From assembly GCA_002482775.1 (NCBI GenBank), contig DLGQ01000023.1, positions 1-26,822 of the forward strand: DNA of 26,822 nt. The letters run 5' to 3'. This DNA is from Flavobacteriales bacterium UBA7690 (GTDB taxonomy: Bacteria > Bacteroidota > Bacteroidia > Flavobacteriales_F > PHOS-HE28). A program made the translations under genes and the position numbers. The notes under the pieces were generated by a model. That model was given only the letters and a program-made list of their open reading frames with translations. It was not told the origin of the DNA and did not search any database. This document shows positions 7,703 through 15,343 of this stretch, piece by piece (position 1 is the first letter of the stretch; the number at the start of each line of letters is the position of its first letter).

Positions 7703-8236
7703 ATGAAAGCCCACAAAGCGATGTGCGGTTTCAGCGTGGGCGCTTTGCTCGTAGCGCTCGCGGGGCTTTCTTCTTGCCAGGTCCGCCATGCTATATCCGT
7801 CCGTTCCGACGGTTCCGCCTTGGTTTCTACCTCGGCCAAGTGGGACGGCAGCTGGCGCGGTCTATACGCCGTTCCATATATCCGCGAGATCGATACGAGC
7901 GGCATCCATGGCTGGATGGGCGGAGCCGTGTTCATCATTGACAACGTAGACTCACTCGGCAAGCACCTGTCTTACTTCGGGCCGGACCAGCTCCAATTCA
8001 CCTTGGGGAAAGATCAGCTTTCGATAAAAGCAGACCCTCAAGTTGCAATGCACGATGGCTGGTCCGTATCACATATTACGCTGTCCTTCGAGCGTGGGAT
8101 CGCCCAAGTGAGGTCGTATCAGAAGACGCGTCCACTTGAGCACCAAGTATCGCTTCGGGTAAGCCATCGCCAACTGCGCAAACACCCTGACACGGTTGAT
8201 TTCACGATCCGACTGAAGCCGCCAGCTCAGCGATAA
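7703..8236 (+). CDS. Putative lipoprotein of unknown function
   Basis: A 177-aa protein starting with a lipoprotein signal peptide: a hydrophobic stretch at about residues 8-22 and lipobox L-S-S-Cys25. The mature domain is probably mostly beta strand, with phrases such as GSALVSTSAKWDGSWRGLY and DGWSVSHITLSFERG. I recognise no family. It follows pgk by 25 bp. A TAACTTCA box at 7689-7696 could be a promoter, but co-transcription with pgk is as likely. Codon choice looks less GC-biased than in pgk, which fits a lineage-specific gene. The start at 7703 is preferred because it gives a clean signal peptide, whereas the upstream open frame overlaps pgk. Confidence 0.68.
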   Translation: MKAHKAMCGFSVGALLVALAGLSSCQVRHAISVRSDGSALVSTSAKWDGSWRGLYAVPYIREIDTSGIHGWMGGAVFIIDNVDSLGKHLSYFGPDQLQFTLGKDQLSIKADPQVAMHDGWSVSHITLSFERGIAQVRSYQKTRPLEHQVSLRVSHRQLRKHPDTVDFTIRLKPPAQR

Positions 8237-8253
8237 TGGTCCCACCGGAAAAA

Positions 8254-8279
8254 GGGCGAATAGCTCAGCGCGATCGCCC
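8254..8279 (+). other. Hairpin with a tRNA-like 5' end
   Basis: GGGCGA (8254-8259) pairs perfectly with TCGCCC (8274-8279). The sequence from the first arm, GGGCGAATAGCTCAGCG, reads like the acceptor strand and D-arm start of a bacterial tRNA. No anticodon arm, T-arm or CCA-proximal half follows, so this is not a tRNA gene. It may be a tRNA remnant, a hairpin between transcripts or chance. Confidence 0.4.
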
Positions 8280-8398
8280 ATTCTAGCTACCCAAAGGCGG
8301 AAGTGCTTTGCCAGCCAGTGCGCTTTGACCGACCTGTTGGACGTGTTACGATGGAAGTATTACAACAGCACTTCCTATCGACCCCCGCCTCGAATCCC

Positions 8399-8406
8399 TA
8401 TCTTTA
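8399..8406 (+). promoter_or_regulatory. Candidate -7 box of the cold-shock-domain gene
   Basis: TATCTTTA differs from TAnnTTTG only in the last base and lies 67 bp before the proposed TTG start at 8474. It would give a leader of about 60 nt, in keeping with the long leaders often found on cold-shock genes. It also argues that the open frame upstream of it (from 8303) is untranslated. Confidence 0.38.
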
Positions 8407-8473
8407 TATCGCCTTTCCCGGCTGTTCGAGTACCGAGCCGCTGTTGGAACGGCATAACAAGCACCCAGGACAC

Positions 8474-8917
8474 TTGGCATCATCAGGTACATTCAACAAG
8501 CGCGAAAAAGAGAAGAAGCGCCAGCAGAAGCACGAAGAGAAGGAGCGCCGTAAGGAAGAGCGCAAAGCCAACGCTACCGGCGGGGGCTTGGACAGCATGA
8601 TGGCGTATGTGGACGAGAACGGCCAGATCACCAGCACGCCACCCGACCCCAGCAAACGCAAAGAGATCTCCGCTGACGAGATCGAGCTGGGAGTTCCACG
8701 CCGGGTACACGAAGAGGTTTCCAACGAGCATACCGGCCGCATCGATTTCTTCGATACGTCCAAGGGTTTCGGCTTCATCAAGGAGGACGGCACCCAAGAG
8801 CGCTTCTTCGTTCACGTGAGCGGCCTGTTGGATGAAGTGGCCCAGAACGACAAGGTGATCTTCGAGACCGAACGCGGTCCGCGCGGCATGAACGCGGTGC
8901 GTGTGCGCAAAGGTTGA
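8474..8917 (+). CDS. Cold-shock-domain protein with basic N-terminal extension
   Basis: Predicted single-strand nucleic-acid-binding protein. With a TTG start at 8474 it has 147 aa and begins MASSGTFNKREKEKKRQQK. This matches the way Bacteroidota homologues begin, with a short polar stretch then a Lys/Arg/Glu-rich helix. A conserved middle block (MMAYVDENGQITSTPPDPS) follows, then the cold-shock domain over the last 65 residues with RNP1 KGFGFI and RNP2 FFVHVS. The frame is open from 8303 with an ATG at 8351, but those extra residues look unlike the family and a promoter box lies inside them. The protein is therefore more than a bare CspA; the charged extension may mediate RNA or protein contacts. 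It is followed 32 bp later by a GNAT gene. Confidence 0.85.
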   Translation: MASSGTFNKREKEKKRQQKHEEKERRKEERKANATGGGLDSMMAYVDENGQITSTPPDPSKRKEISADEIELGVPRRVHEEVSNEHTGRIDFFDTSKGFGFIKEDGTQERFFVHVSGLLDEVAQNDKVIFETERGPRGMNAVRVRKG

Positions 8918-8949
8918 TCCACGAGCGCAAGTGACCGACTGAGCAATTC

Positions 8950-9480
8950 ATGGGGTCCATGATCAGCGGTTCCGGGCGTTTCGAATTGCGGCCGATCACG
9001 GCGGAGGACAAGGTGCACATCCACCGTGGCCTCTCGCATCCTGATGTGATCAAGCACTACGCGGTGAGCTTCCTTACGTTGGAGGCCACGCAAGAGCAGA
9101 TGGATTGGTACGCCCAACTGGAACGTGAAGGCACGGGCCAGTGGTGGGCGATCCGTTCCGTGGGGTCCGGCGAGTTCGTCGGGGCCATCGGCATCAACAA
9201 CATCGTGGAACACCATCGCCGGTGCGAGCTCGGGTTCTGGTTGTTGCCGGAACATTGGCGCAAAGGCATCATCCGGGAAGCGCTTCCAGTGGTGATGGAT
9301 CATGCGTTCAACACGCGCGGTCTGCACCGCATCATGGCCGAGGTGGAGACCGACAACCAGGCCAGCGCGAAGGCGTTGCTCCATGCGGGTTTCGCACACG
9401 AAGGCACCTTGCGCGCGTGCGAATGGAAGGATGGCCGCGCCATCAGCCTCGATGTCTTCGCCGCGTTGAACACCGCATGA
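8950..9480 (+). CDS. GNAT acetyltransferase, RimJ/RimL type
   Basis: Predicted acetyl-CoA-dependent N-acetyltransferase of 176 aa; family members acetylate ribosomal-protein N-termini or small amines. The N-terminal strand FELRPITAED, the acetyl-CoA-binding region ELGFWLLPEHWRKGIIREAL (about residues 95-114) and the C-terminal NQASAKALLHAGFAHEGTLR block (about 137-156) are typical of the RimJ/RimL branch. The substrate cannot be read from sequence. The start could be 8950 or the ATG at 8959. Its stop overlaps the next start as ATGA, so it is coupled to the pentapeptide-repeat gene. Confidence 0.87.
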   Translation: MGSMISGSGRFELRPITAEDKVHIHRGLSHPDVIKHYAVSFLTLEATQEQMDWYAQLEREGTGQWWAIRSVGSGEFVGAIGINNIVEHHRRCELGFWLLPEHWRKGIIREALPVVMDHAFNTRGLHRIMAEVETDNQASAKALLHAGFAHEGTLRACEWKDGRAISLDVFAALNTA

Positions 9481-10043
9481 CGCTCTACCAGGACAGGACC
9501 TTCGCCGGCGGTGAGCTGCGGTCCGAGCAGTTCGCCGGTGCGGAGTTCGAGAACTGCACCTTCCGCAGTGGCCAATGGATGGCAGCGGATCTCACAGGCG
9601 CTCGCTTCACGGAATGTACGTTCGAGCAATGCGACCTCAGCAATGCCGTGGTGCGCGGTACAGGCTTCCGAGGCGTGGTGTTCAAGGGCTGCAAACTGCT
9701 CGGTGTGCAATTCGAACAAGGCAACGCATTCCTGTTGGCCATGCACTTCGAGGGTTGCCGCTTGGACTTCGCTTCGTTCCGTTCACTGGTGCTGAAGGGT
9801 TCGCGTTTCACCGCCTGCAGCTTGGTGGAAGTTGACTTCAGCGGCAGCGACCTCAGCAAAGCCCTGTTCGGTGATTCCGATCTCGCCGGTGCGGTGTTCG
9901 ACGATACCAAGCTCGAGGGTGCCGACCTGCGCGATGCGCGCAACTTCATCATCGACCCCGAGAAGAACCGGATCAAGGGCGCTCTCTTCGCGCTGCACGG
10001 CTTACCCGGCCTGTTGATGCGTTACGGCATCAAGGTGGAGTGA
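9477..10043 (+). CDS. Pentapeptide-repeat protein
   Basis: A 188-aa protein built almost entirely of A(D/N)LxX-type five-residue repeats, for example ADLTGARFTECTFEQCDLSNA and FSGSDLSKALFGDSDLAGAVF. It should fold as a right-handed quadrilateral beta helix. The last 35 residues (from about NFIIDPEKN to LLMRYGIKVE) form a capping tail resembling that of Qnr/McbG-like proteins, which mimic DNA and shield gyrase. A gyrase-related role is only an inference. The ATG at 9477 overlaps the GNAT stop. The stop at 10043 abuts the stop of the convergent cvpA-like gene with no base between. Confidence 0.88.
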   Translation: MTLYQDRTFAGGELRSEQFAGAEFENCTFRSGQWMAADLTGARFTECTFEQCDLSNAVVRGTGFRGVVFKGCKLLGVQFEQGNAFLLAMHFEGCRLDFASFRSLVLKGSRFTACSLVEVDFSGSDLSKALFGDSDLAGAVFDDTKLEGADLRDARNFIIDPEKNRIKGALFALHGLPGLLMRYGIKVE

Positions 10044-10568
10044 TCATTCGCTGATCACCGCGTCGATCTCCTCCTTGATCCCGTCCACGGCACGCTTCAC
10101 CCACTTCGTCTCGTTCAACATGGGCACCAACAACGGCGCGAACGCCCTTACCGGTGCGTACAACGTGGAAGCCTCACGCACCTTTTCCGGTGGCAGTTCG
10201 CCATCGGAATAACCCACCACCAGGTTCAGCGCCACGCTCAACGTGAACAGCGAACGCAACGCCCCGAAGAGCACACCGGCGAACTTGTTGGGCAGGCTCA
10301 GCTGCGCAATATCGACCAGTGTGGTGAGGAAGCGTGCGAGGAAATGCACTCCCAACAACACGATGAGGAAGGTGACCAGGAACGCCAGCGCGGCATTCTC
10401 CGTGCCGATGCCGGTGGTTTCCGCCACTTGCTCGCTGAAGTGGATGCCCGCCCAGATGGCCGCGACCAACGCCACGAGCGATGCCAGCTCCACGATGAAA
10501 CCACGTGAGAACCCTTTGATCGCTGCGAAAGCGACGAGTGCGATGATGGCCCAATCCAACCAATTCAT
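10044..10568 (-). CDS. CvpA-family membrane protein
   Basis: A 174-aa inner-membrane protein with about four hydrophobic segments (residues about 5-20, 26-45, 60-85 and 100-120) and a polar C-terminus. The opening NWLDWAIIALVAFAAIKGFSRGF and the LNFLVG-like motif, here LNLVVGY, fit the CvpA (colicin V production) family, whose biochemical role is not settled; links to envelope integrity have been reported. It starts 56 bp from a divergent small gene and ends immediately against the pentapeptide-repeat gene. The family call is good; assigning the E. coli cvpA function would go too far. Confidence 0.85.
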   Translation of the reverse strand: MNWLDWAIIALVAFAAIKGFSRGFIVELASLVALVAAIWAGIHFSEQVAETTGIGTENAALAFLVTFLIVLLGVHFLARFLTTLVDIAQLSLPNKFAGVLFGALRSLFTLSVALNLVVGYSDGELPPEKVREASTLYAPVRAFAPLLVPMLNETKWVKRAVDGIKEEIDAVISE

Positions 10569-10624
10569 GATCCGGTGCGAGTTGGTGAAGATCTGAAGAA
10601 CTTCGCACCCTCAATCCAGAACCT

Positions 10625-10957
10625 TTGGACCTCGCATTCGAAAAACGGTGGCGCGACCAGGTGACGAAGCTCTCCAAGCACTTCGATGCCGGCACGCTCG
10701 ACCTCAACGCCGTGCTCTTCCTGATCGGCGTTCAGGAGTTGGGCCAGCATGCCCGTGAATTCAAGAAGGACGAGAAGGTGGCGTTGATGCACATCGCCAT
10801 TTGCGTGGTGCTGCTCCCTTACGGCTACTACAAGGAACTGGGGCGCGATGCGGATGGTTGGCCGCACTTCGAACGCGTGAAAGACCTGCCCGCGCTGGCA
10901 GCAGAGGACCAAGAACGATTGATGAAGGAAGCGGTACTGGCGTACTTCGAAAGCTGA
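10625..10957 (+). CDS. Conserved small Bacteroidota protein of unknown function
   Basis: A 110-aa soluble protein without signal or membrane segment. The central block AVLFLIGVQELGQ (about residues 29-41) and DGWPHFERVKDLP are patterns I recall from a conserved, uncharacterised Bacteroidota family, so the gene is very likely real. The only start in frame after the stop at 10586 is a TTG at 10625; no ATG or GTG is available upstream. It diverges from the cvpA-like gene and converges, two bases apart, with the lipoprotein gene at 10960. No function can be assigned. Confidence 0.78.
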   Translation: MDLAFEKRWRDQVTKLSKHFDAGTLDLNAVLFLIGVQELGQHAREFKKDEKVALMHIAICVVLLPYGYYKELGRDADGWPHFERVKDLPALAAEDQERLMKEAVLAYFES

Positions 10958-10959
10958 TC

Positions 10960-11358
10960 CTAGTCGGGGATCTCTTCCATGATGAGGGTCTCCTCGTTGG
11001 TCTCCTCCTCCAGGATCTTGATGATGCCCTCGGCGTACATCGTATCGCGGAAAGTGAGGATGTCCAACACGGCGAACCCGGCTTGCCCTTGCTCGTAGAG
11101 CCCGGTATAATCGAACTCCACCGTCCCATTGGCCTTGGTCATCCCTTCTTTCTTCAGGCGGGTGAGGTCTGGTTTTGCGGGTACCAGCGGATTCGCGAAG
11201 AGGCGCACATAGGCGTCGGGCACGGGGCTGCCGTCCGCATCTTTCACGGTGATCACAACGGTGGTGGGCTTTTCCTTGTTGCAACCAGTAGCGACAAAGG
11301 CCAGCCCGGCGACCATCAGGGCGTTGGTAAGAACGCGTCGGAAGGTGGATGTGGTCAT
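10960..11358 (-). CDS. Small lipoprotein with a carboxypeptidase-regulatory-like (Ig-like) domain
   Basis: A 132-aa exported lipoprotein: hydrophobic residues about 12-24, then lipobox A-T-G-Cys26. The mature domain has the pattern of a CarboxypepD_reg-type beta sandwich: TVVITVKDADGSPVPDAYVRLF at about 32-53, then TKANGTVEFDYTGLY, and it ends with an acidic EEETNEETLIMEE tail. Such folds are common in Bacteroidota envelope lipoproteins and do not reveal a specific partner. The ATG at 11358 gives the signal peptide at the N-terminus; the longer open frame to 11490 overlaps the divergent cyclophilin gene and is rejected. Confidence 0.8.
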   Translation of the reverse strand: MTTSTFRRVLTNALMVAGLAFVATGCNKEKPTTVVITVKDADGSPVPDAYVRLFANPLVPAKPDLTRLKKEGMTKANGTVEFDYTGLYEQGQAGFAVLDILTFRDTMYAEGIIKILEEETNEETLIMEEIPD

Positions 11359-11363
11359 TGGTT

Positions 11364-11371
11364 TACTTTTG
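11364..11371 (+). promoter_or_regulatory. Candidate -7 box of the cyclophilin gene
   Basis: TACTTTTG fully matches TAnnTTTG. It lies in the 43-bp gap between divergent genes, 30 bp before the plus-strand ATG at 11402. No TTG occurs 17-23 bp upstream, where the -33 element would fall inside the neighbouring lipoprotein gene. Confidence 0.42.
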
Positions 11372-11401
11372 GGGGCCTTGAAGATCAAGGCTTTCGGAAG
11401 G

Positions 11402-12124
11402 ATGTCAAATGTAAGCAAGCGCGTGAAGTACCGGCAACCTCGCCTCGGCCTACTGTTGACCATCCTTGTGGGCCTTTGGTTGCCCGCCATGGTTCCGGCG
11501 CAATCCCCTATCCCTCAGCGCCGTCCATTGGTGGAAGTGCGCACCGAGGTGGGCAACATGATCATCGCCCTGTACAATGAGACACCCCAGCACCGCGACC
11601 ATTTCTTGGCGTTGGTGGAGGCCGGAGCGTACGACAGCCTGCTGTTCCACCGCGTAGTTCCAGGGTTCGCCGCAGAAGGTGGAGACCCGGAAAGCAAGCA
11701 CGCCGAGCGCGGTACCGTACTAGGGCAAGACACTGATCCGCAAGGGCTTCCTGCGGTGATAGTGCCCGGGCTGATCCACAAGAAGGGCGCGTTGGCCGCT
11801 GCTCCTGCCGGGGATACCCCGGACCTGGCCAAGCTGGGCCACCGCACGCGGTTCTTCTTTGTACAAGGCGTTCAATACGGTGCGGAAGAATTGGCCCAAG
11901 TGGCTGAACGGAACACACGCCTCGGTAGCCCGTTCCCCTATACGGAGGCCGACAAGGAAACCTATAAGTCCACCGGTGGCTTGCCCCGATTGGATGGATC
12001 CTACACTGTTTTCGGCGAGGTGATCGACGGGCTGGATGTCCTCGATGCCCTCAGCCGTGTGCCTTGCGACCAATGGGATCGTCCGCTGAAGGACATCCGG
12101 ATGTTCATGCGACAACTGAAATGA
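11402..12124 (+). CDS. Exported cyclophilin-type peptidyl-prolyl isomerase
   Basis: Predicted PPIase that assists folding outside the cytoplasm. At 240 aa it has a basic N-terminus, a hydrophobic segment at about residues 15-32 and a likely signal-peptidase site near PAQ34. The cyclophilin domain has FHRVVPGF with catalytic Arg84, AEGGDP at about 91-96, a FFFVQG strand corresponding to the usual QFFI, and LDGSYTVFGEVIDGLDV at about 198-214. The stretch between the second and third motifs (about 100-150) is longer and less canonical than in PpiA. The stop overlaps the pheS start as ATGA, so an envelope foldase and a tRNA synthetase subunit are co-translated. Confidence 0.9.
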   Translation: MSNVSKRVKYRQPRLGLLLTILVGLWLPAMVPAQSPIPQRRPLVEVRTEVGNMIIALYNETPQHRDHFLALVEAGAYDSLLFHRVVPGFAAEGGDPESKHAERGTVLGQDTDPQGLPAVIVPGLIHKKGALAAAPAGDTPDLAKLGHRTRFFFVQGVQYGAEELAQVAERNTRLGSPFPYTEADKETYKSTGGLPRLDGSYTVFGEVIDGLDVLDALSRVPCDQWDRPLKDIRMFMRQLK

Positions 12125-13155
12125 GCCTGATCGAACGCGTAGCCGCCTTGGAAGCGGAAATGGAGAAAGCCACAGCCCGCACAGCGGATGAAGTGGAGAA
12201 ATTCCGAGTGGCCATGCTGGGCCGCAACGGTGCCGTTACGGAACTCTTCGAGGCTTTCAAACTGGTGGCCGGGGAAGAGAAGCGCGCGCTCGGCCAACGT
12301 ATGAACCAGTTGAAGCAGGCCGCACAGGCCCGACTGGATCTACTGAAAGCCGGTGTTGAAACGAGCGGCCCGGCCAATGCCCAAGCCATCGACCTCAGTG
12401 CTCCGGCTTTGACCGAACAACTGGGCAGCCACCACCCGATCACGATCGTTCGCCAACGCATCATCGAGGTGTTCTCGCGCATCGGCTTCACCGTGAGCCA
12501 GGGGCCCGAGGTGGAGGATGATCACCACAACTTCGGTGCGCTCAACTTCGCTCCGGACCACCCGGCGCGCGATATGCAGGACACCTTCTTCGTGGAAGGC
12601 GAGGACAAGGCGCTCCGCACGCACACCAGCAGCGTTCAGGTGCGCGTGATGGAAAGCAGCAAGCCGCCGATCCGCACCATCTCGCCCGGACGTGTGTACC
12701 GCAACGAAGCCATCAGCGCACGCGCCCATTGCATGTTCCACCAAGTCGAAGGATTGTATGTGGACAAGGGTGTGAGCTTCGCGGAGCTGAAAGGCACACT
12801 GGACTATTTCACCAAGAGTCTTTTTGGCCCGGACGTCACCATTCGCATGCGGCCGAGCTACTTCCCTTTCACCGAGCCCAGCGCCGAAGTGGATATGAGC
12901 TGTAGCATCTGCGGCGGTTCGGGTTGCAACATCTGCAAACACAGCGGGTGGGTGGAGATCATGGGCTGCGGCATGGTGGATCCTGCTGTGCTCGCCAACT
13001 GCGACATCGACCCCGACGTGTACAGTGGATTCGCGTTCGGCATGGGCGTGGAACGCATCGCGCAATTGATCTACCGCGTACCTGATCTGCGCATGTATTG
13101 GGAGAACGACGTACGTTTCCTGGATCAGTTCACGGCTGCCACGTTCCGCGGCTGA
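12121..13155 (+). CDS. pheS: Phenylalanine-tRNA ligase alpha subunit
   Basis: Catalytic alpha subunit of the alpha2-beta2 enzyme that charges tRNA-Phe. It has 344 aa. An N-terminal coiled-coil arm (about 1-90) precedes the class II core: motif 2 in GRVYRNEAISARAHCMFHQVEG-type sequence at 190-211, FPFTEPSAEVD at 248-258 and motif 3 GFAFGMGVERIA at 303-314. A CxxC-x4-CxxC cluster (Cys261, 264, 269, 272) sits after the EPSAEVD block; such a knuckle is, as I recall, shared by PheS of many Bacteroidota and Firmicutes, so it is not odd. The beta subunit gene pheT is not in this window. It starts inside the cyclophilin stop codon, and an oxidoreductase gene follows 6 bp after its end. Confidence 0.96.
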   Translation: MSLIERVAALEAEMEKATARTADEVEKFRVAMLGRNGAVTELFEAFKLVAGEEKRALGQRMNQLKQAAQARLDLLKAGVETSGPANAQAIDLSAPALTEQLGSHHPITIVRQRIIEVFSRIGFTVSQGPEVEDDHHNFGALNFAPDHPARDMQDTFFVEGEDKALRTHTSSVQVRVMESSKPPIRTISPGRVYRNEAISARAHCMFHQVEGLYVDKGVSFAELKGTLDYFTKSLFGPDVTIRMRPSYFPFTEPSAEVDMSCSICGGSGCNICKHSGWVEIMGCGMVDPAVLANCDIDPDVYSGFAFGMGVERIAQLIYRVPDLRMYWENDVRFLDQFTAATFRG

Positions 13156-13161
13156 TCTTCC

Positions 13162-14412
13162 ATGACCGCCGATCTCCAGACGGATGTCTGCATCCTCGGC
13201 GGTGGACCAGGTGGCGCTTCCGCAGCGTTGAAACTAGCGCAGCACGGCGTGAAGACCGTGCTGATGGAGAAGGCCAACTTCCCACGAGACAAGGTGTGTG
13301 GCGATGCGCTCAGCGGAAAGGTGATGCGCACCTTGGAGCGTCTCGACCCGTCGCTCGCCGCAGCGGTGAAGGCCGAGTCGGCAGCGATGCCCAGTTGGGG
13401 TGTCACCTTCGTGGCACCGAGCGGCAGGGTGTTGCGGGTGCCCTTCTCGCGCACAACGGGGCTGGGCGAAGCACCGGGTGTGATCCTTCCGCGTCTGCGG
13501 TTCGATGACATCCTATTCCAGCAGGTGATGCGTGACGAGCGCATCATCTCGTGGGAAGGCGTTGCCGCGAAGGAGTTCCAACGCACGGACAAAGGTTGGC
13601 GCATCGCCACGAGCGATGGAAGGCTCATTGAAGCACGCATCGTGATCGACGCGTCGGGAGCCAATTCACACTTCGCGCGGCACGTTGCCGGCTTGCCGCT
13701 GGAGCCGCGCCACCATGCGGCGGGTGTGCGTGCCTACTATAGCGGCGTGCGCGACCTGGACCCACAGGGATTCATAGAGCTGATCTTCTTGAAAGACCTG
13801 TTGCCGGGTTACCTCTGGGTGTTCCCATTGCCCGGTGGAAGAGCGAACGTGGGTCTTGGCTTGCGCAGCGATGTGGTGAAAGCACGGCGCGTGGACCTGA
13901 AAGCGCTTCTCGTCGAATTGGTCACCACGCATCCACAGTTGAAGGAACGATTCATGGACGCTCGGCTCGAAGGCAGCATCCAAGGCATGGGTCTTCCGCT
14001 CGCGAGCAAACGCCGGGCCTTGAGCGGTGATGGCTACCTGCTCGTTGGTGATGCGGGCCACTTGATCGATCCGTTCACGGGCGAAGGGATCAGCCATGCG
14101 ATGATCAGTGGTGTACATGCGGCTGATGTAGCCAGCGACATGTTGAAGCGGAACGATACCACCGCACGTGCCGCGAAGCAGTACGACGAACGTGTTTGGA
14201 AACGCTTGGGCAAGGAACTCGCGATCAGCACACGCTTGCAACAGATGGCCGATCAGGCGTGGCTGTTCAACTTCGTGGTGGACCGCGCCAACAAGAACCC
14301 AGCGCTAGCCGATACCATCAGCAGCATGTTCACGGATCTCGATCTGCGGGAACGCTTGAAAAAGCCCGGCTTCTACATGGACCTCGTGCTCGGGCGTTCG
14401 CCCAAAGCATGA
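13162..14412 (+). CDS. FAD-dependent oxidoreductase, geranylgeranyl-reductase family
   Basis: A 416-aa flavoprotein. The dinucleotide-binding motif GGGPGGAS is at residues 13-20, followed by a conserved CGDALSGK at about 46-53, and the second FAD contact GDAGHLIDPFTGEG is at 296-309. This layout matches the geranylgeranyl reductase / FixC-like group, which reduces isoprenoid chains or acts on other lipids. The substrate in this organism is unknown. No membrane segment is clear. It is probably co-transcribed with pheS and the cyclophilin gene. It converges with the methyltransferase gene, with three bases between stops. Confidence 0.88.
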   Translation: MTADLQTDVCILGGGPGGASAALKLAQHGVKTVLMEKANFPRDKVCGDALSGKVMRTLERLDPSLAAAVKAESAAMPSWGVTFVAPSGRVLRVPFSRTTGLGEAPGVILPRLRFDDILFQQVMRDERIISWEGVAAKEFQRTDKGWRIATSDGRLIEARIVIDASGANSHFARHVAGLPLEPRHHAAGVRAYYSGVRDLDPQGFIELIFLKDLLPGYLWVFPLPGGRANVGLGLRSDVVKARRVDLKALLVELVTTHPQLKERFMDARLEGSIQGMGLPLASKRRALSGDGYLLVGDAGHLIDPFTGEGISHAMISGVHAADVASDMLKRNDTTARAAKQYDERVWKRLGKELAISTRLQQMADQAWLFNFVVDRANKNPALADTISSMFTDLDLRERLKKPGFYMDLVLGRSPKA

Positions 14413-14415
14413 TCC

Positions 14416-15159
14416 TCAGCGGCGTTGCGCTGCCACGAACCAATCCCAGGGGAAGGGCGCCTTCATCCATTTCGGCGGTGCATCGAACTCCGTGGTCCAC
14501 GGGTACTCGAGTTTCTCCACGGCCAGAACATTGAATCCGCGCGCGTCGAGCAGGGCCTCCAGTTCTTCCTTGAGGTAGTGCTTAGTGGGCACATCGTCGA
14601 TATAGACAGTTCCGTGCTCCAACCCATTGCTGTTGAGGGCCGCTTTGCGTTGCGCCTCTTTCGGATCCATGCCGTCCTTCAAATTCCATTGCAGGTGACG
14701 ATAGGCCGTGAGCAACGCGGAGTTGAGCGAAGGAACAACGAGCAACAGGTGACCGCCACGCTTCACGCTGCGCACGGTGCGTTCGATCAATGGCTCACGC
14801 ACTTCGATCGCTGCGTTGAGCAAGGTGTTGATGCAGAGCACCACGTCCGTTGCAGGATAGCTGTTGCGGTCCTTGCTGAGGTCGGCATGCACATAACGGA
14901 TGTTCGTGTACTGTGGGCACGTTTTCTCGGCAACCTCCAAGCATTGGCTGCTCACATCCACCGCGTACACCTTCGCGTACCGATCGGCGAGCAGGGGCAG
15001 TGTACGTCCAACACCACAGCCGAGGTCCGTAGCAACCACATCAGGCCCGCTCAATTTCTTCACCCATTTGGTGATGATCCCCTTGGTATCGTTGGCCGGT
15101 ACGTTGAAGATCTCCTCTTCGAAGACGTCGGCTACGTTGTCCCAATCACGTTCGTTCAT
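14416..15159 (-). CDS. Class I SAM-dependent methyltransferase
   Basis: A 247-aa cytoplasmic protein with the Rossmann-type SAM-binding motif DLGCGVGRTLPLL at about residues 48-60, the acidic end of strand 2 in VYAVDVS, and a DVVLCINTLLNA motif IV region. The substrate is not evident; the C-terminal half (KHYLKEELEALLDARGFNVLAVEKLEYPW) resembles small-molecule methyltransferases. The ATG at 15159 opens the family-like MNERDWDNVADVFEEEIF. The open frame continues to 15432, but that part covers the divergent AEC gene promoter region and is unlikely to be translated. Confidence 0.85.
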   Translation of the reverse strand: MNERDWDNVADVFEEEIFNVPANDTKGIITKWVKKLSGPDVVATDLGCGVGRTLPLLADRYAKVYAVDVSSQCLEVAEKTCPQYTNIRYVHADLSKDRNSYPATDVVLCINTLLNAAIEVREPLIERTVRSVKRGGHLLLVVPSLNSALLTAYRHLQWNLKDGMDPKEAQRKAALNSNGLEHGTVYIDDVPTKHYLKEELEALLDARGFNVLAVEKLEYPWTTEFDAPPKWMKAPFPWDWFVAAQRR

Positions 15160-15343
15160 GCGTTGCGTTGTTGTGCCGCAGCGCGCAGGAAGTTGAATGA
15201 ACGAACAGGGCGGTGCGGCGGGTTGTACGTTATCATGCAAGGTATCCGCATGGAAAGCGCACAGTGACCTGTGGCCCGGAACACTTTCCACGATCAGCGG
15301 TTGATCCGGCATGTGATCGGCACCTCGTTCATTTGCAGCGCCG

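Noticed and set aside
8254..8330. Intact tRNA gene
   Set aside because: Only the 5' acceptor and D-arm resemblance is present; no anticodon arm, T-arm or TTCGA-type loop follows.
8303..8473. Upstream extension of the cold-shock-domain gene (ATG at 8351)
   Set aside because: The extra residues are unlike the family's N-terminus and a promoter-like box sits at 8399-8406. It remains possible if the TTG start is not used.
10619..10626. AACCTTTG as a promoter of the small gene at 10625
   Set aside because: It overlaps the only usable start codon (TTG 10625-10627), so a transcript from it would lack the start.
12901..12940. The CxxC-x4-CxxC knuckle in PheS as a novelty
   Set aside because: I recall the same Cys cluster from PheS of many other bacteria, so it is a known variation of the family.
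15252..15289. Nested short inverted repeats GGAAAG/CTTTCC and CACAG/CTGTG
   Set aside because: Arms of 5-6 bp are expected by chance in a window this long; mentioned only within the AEC transporter entry.
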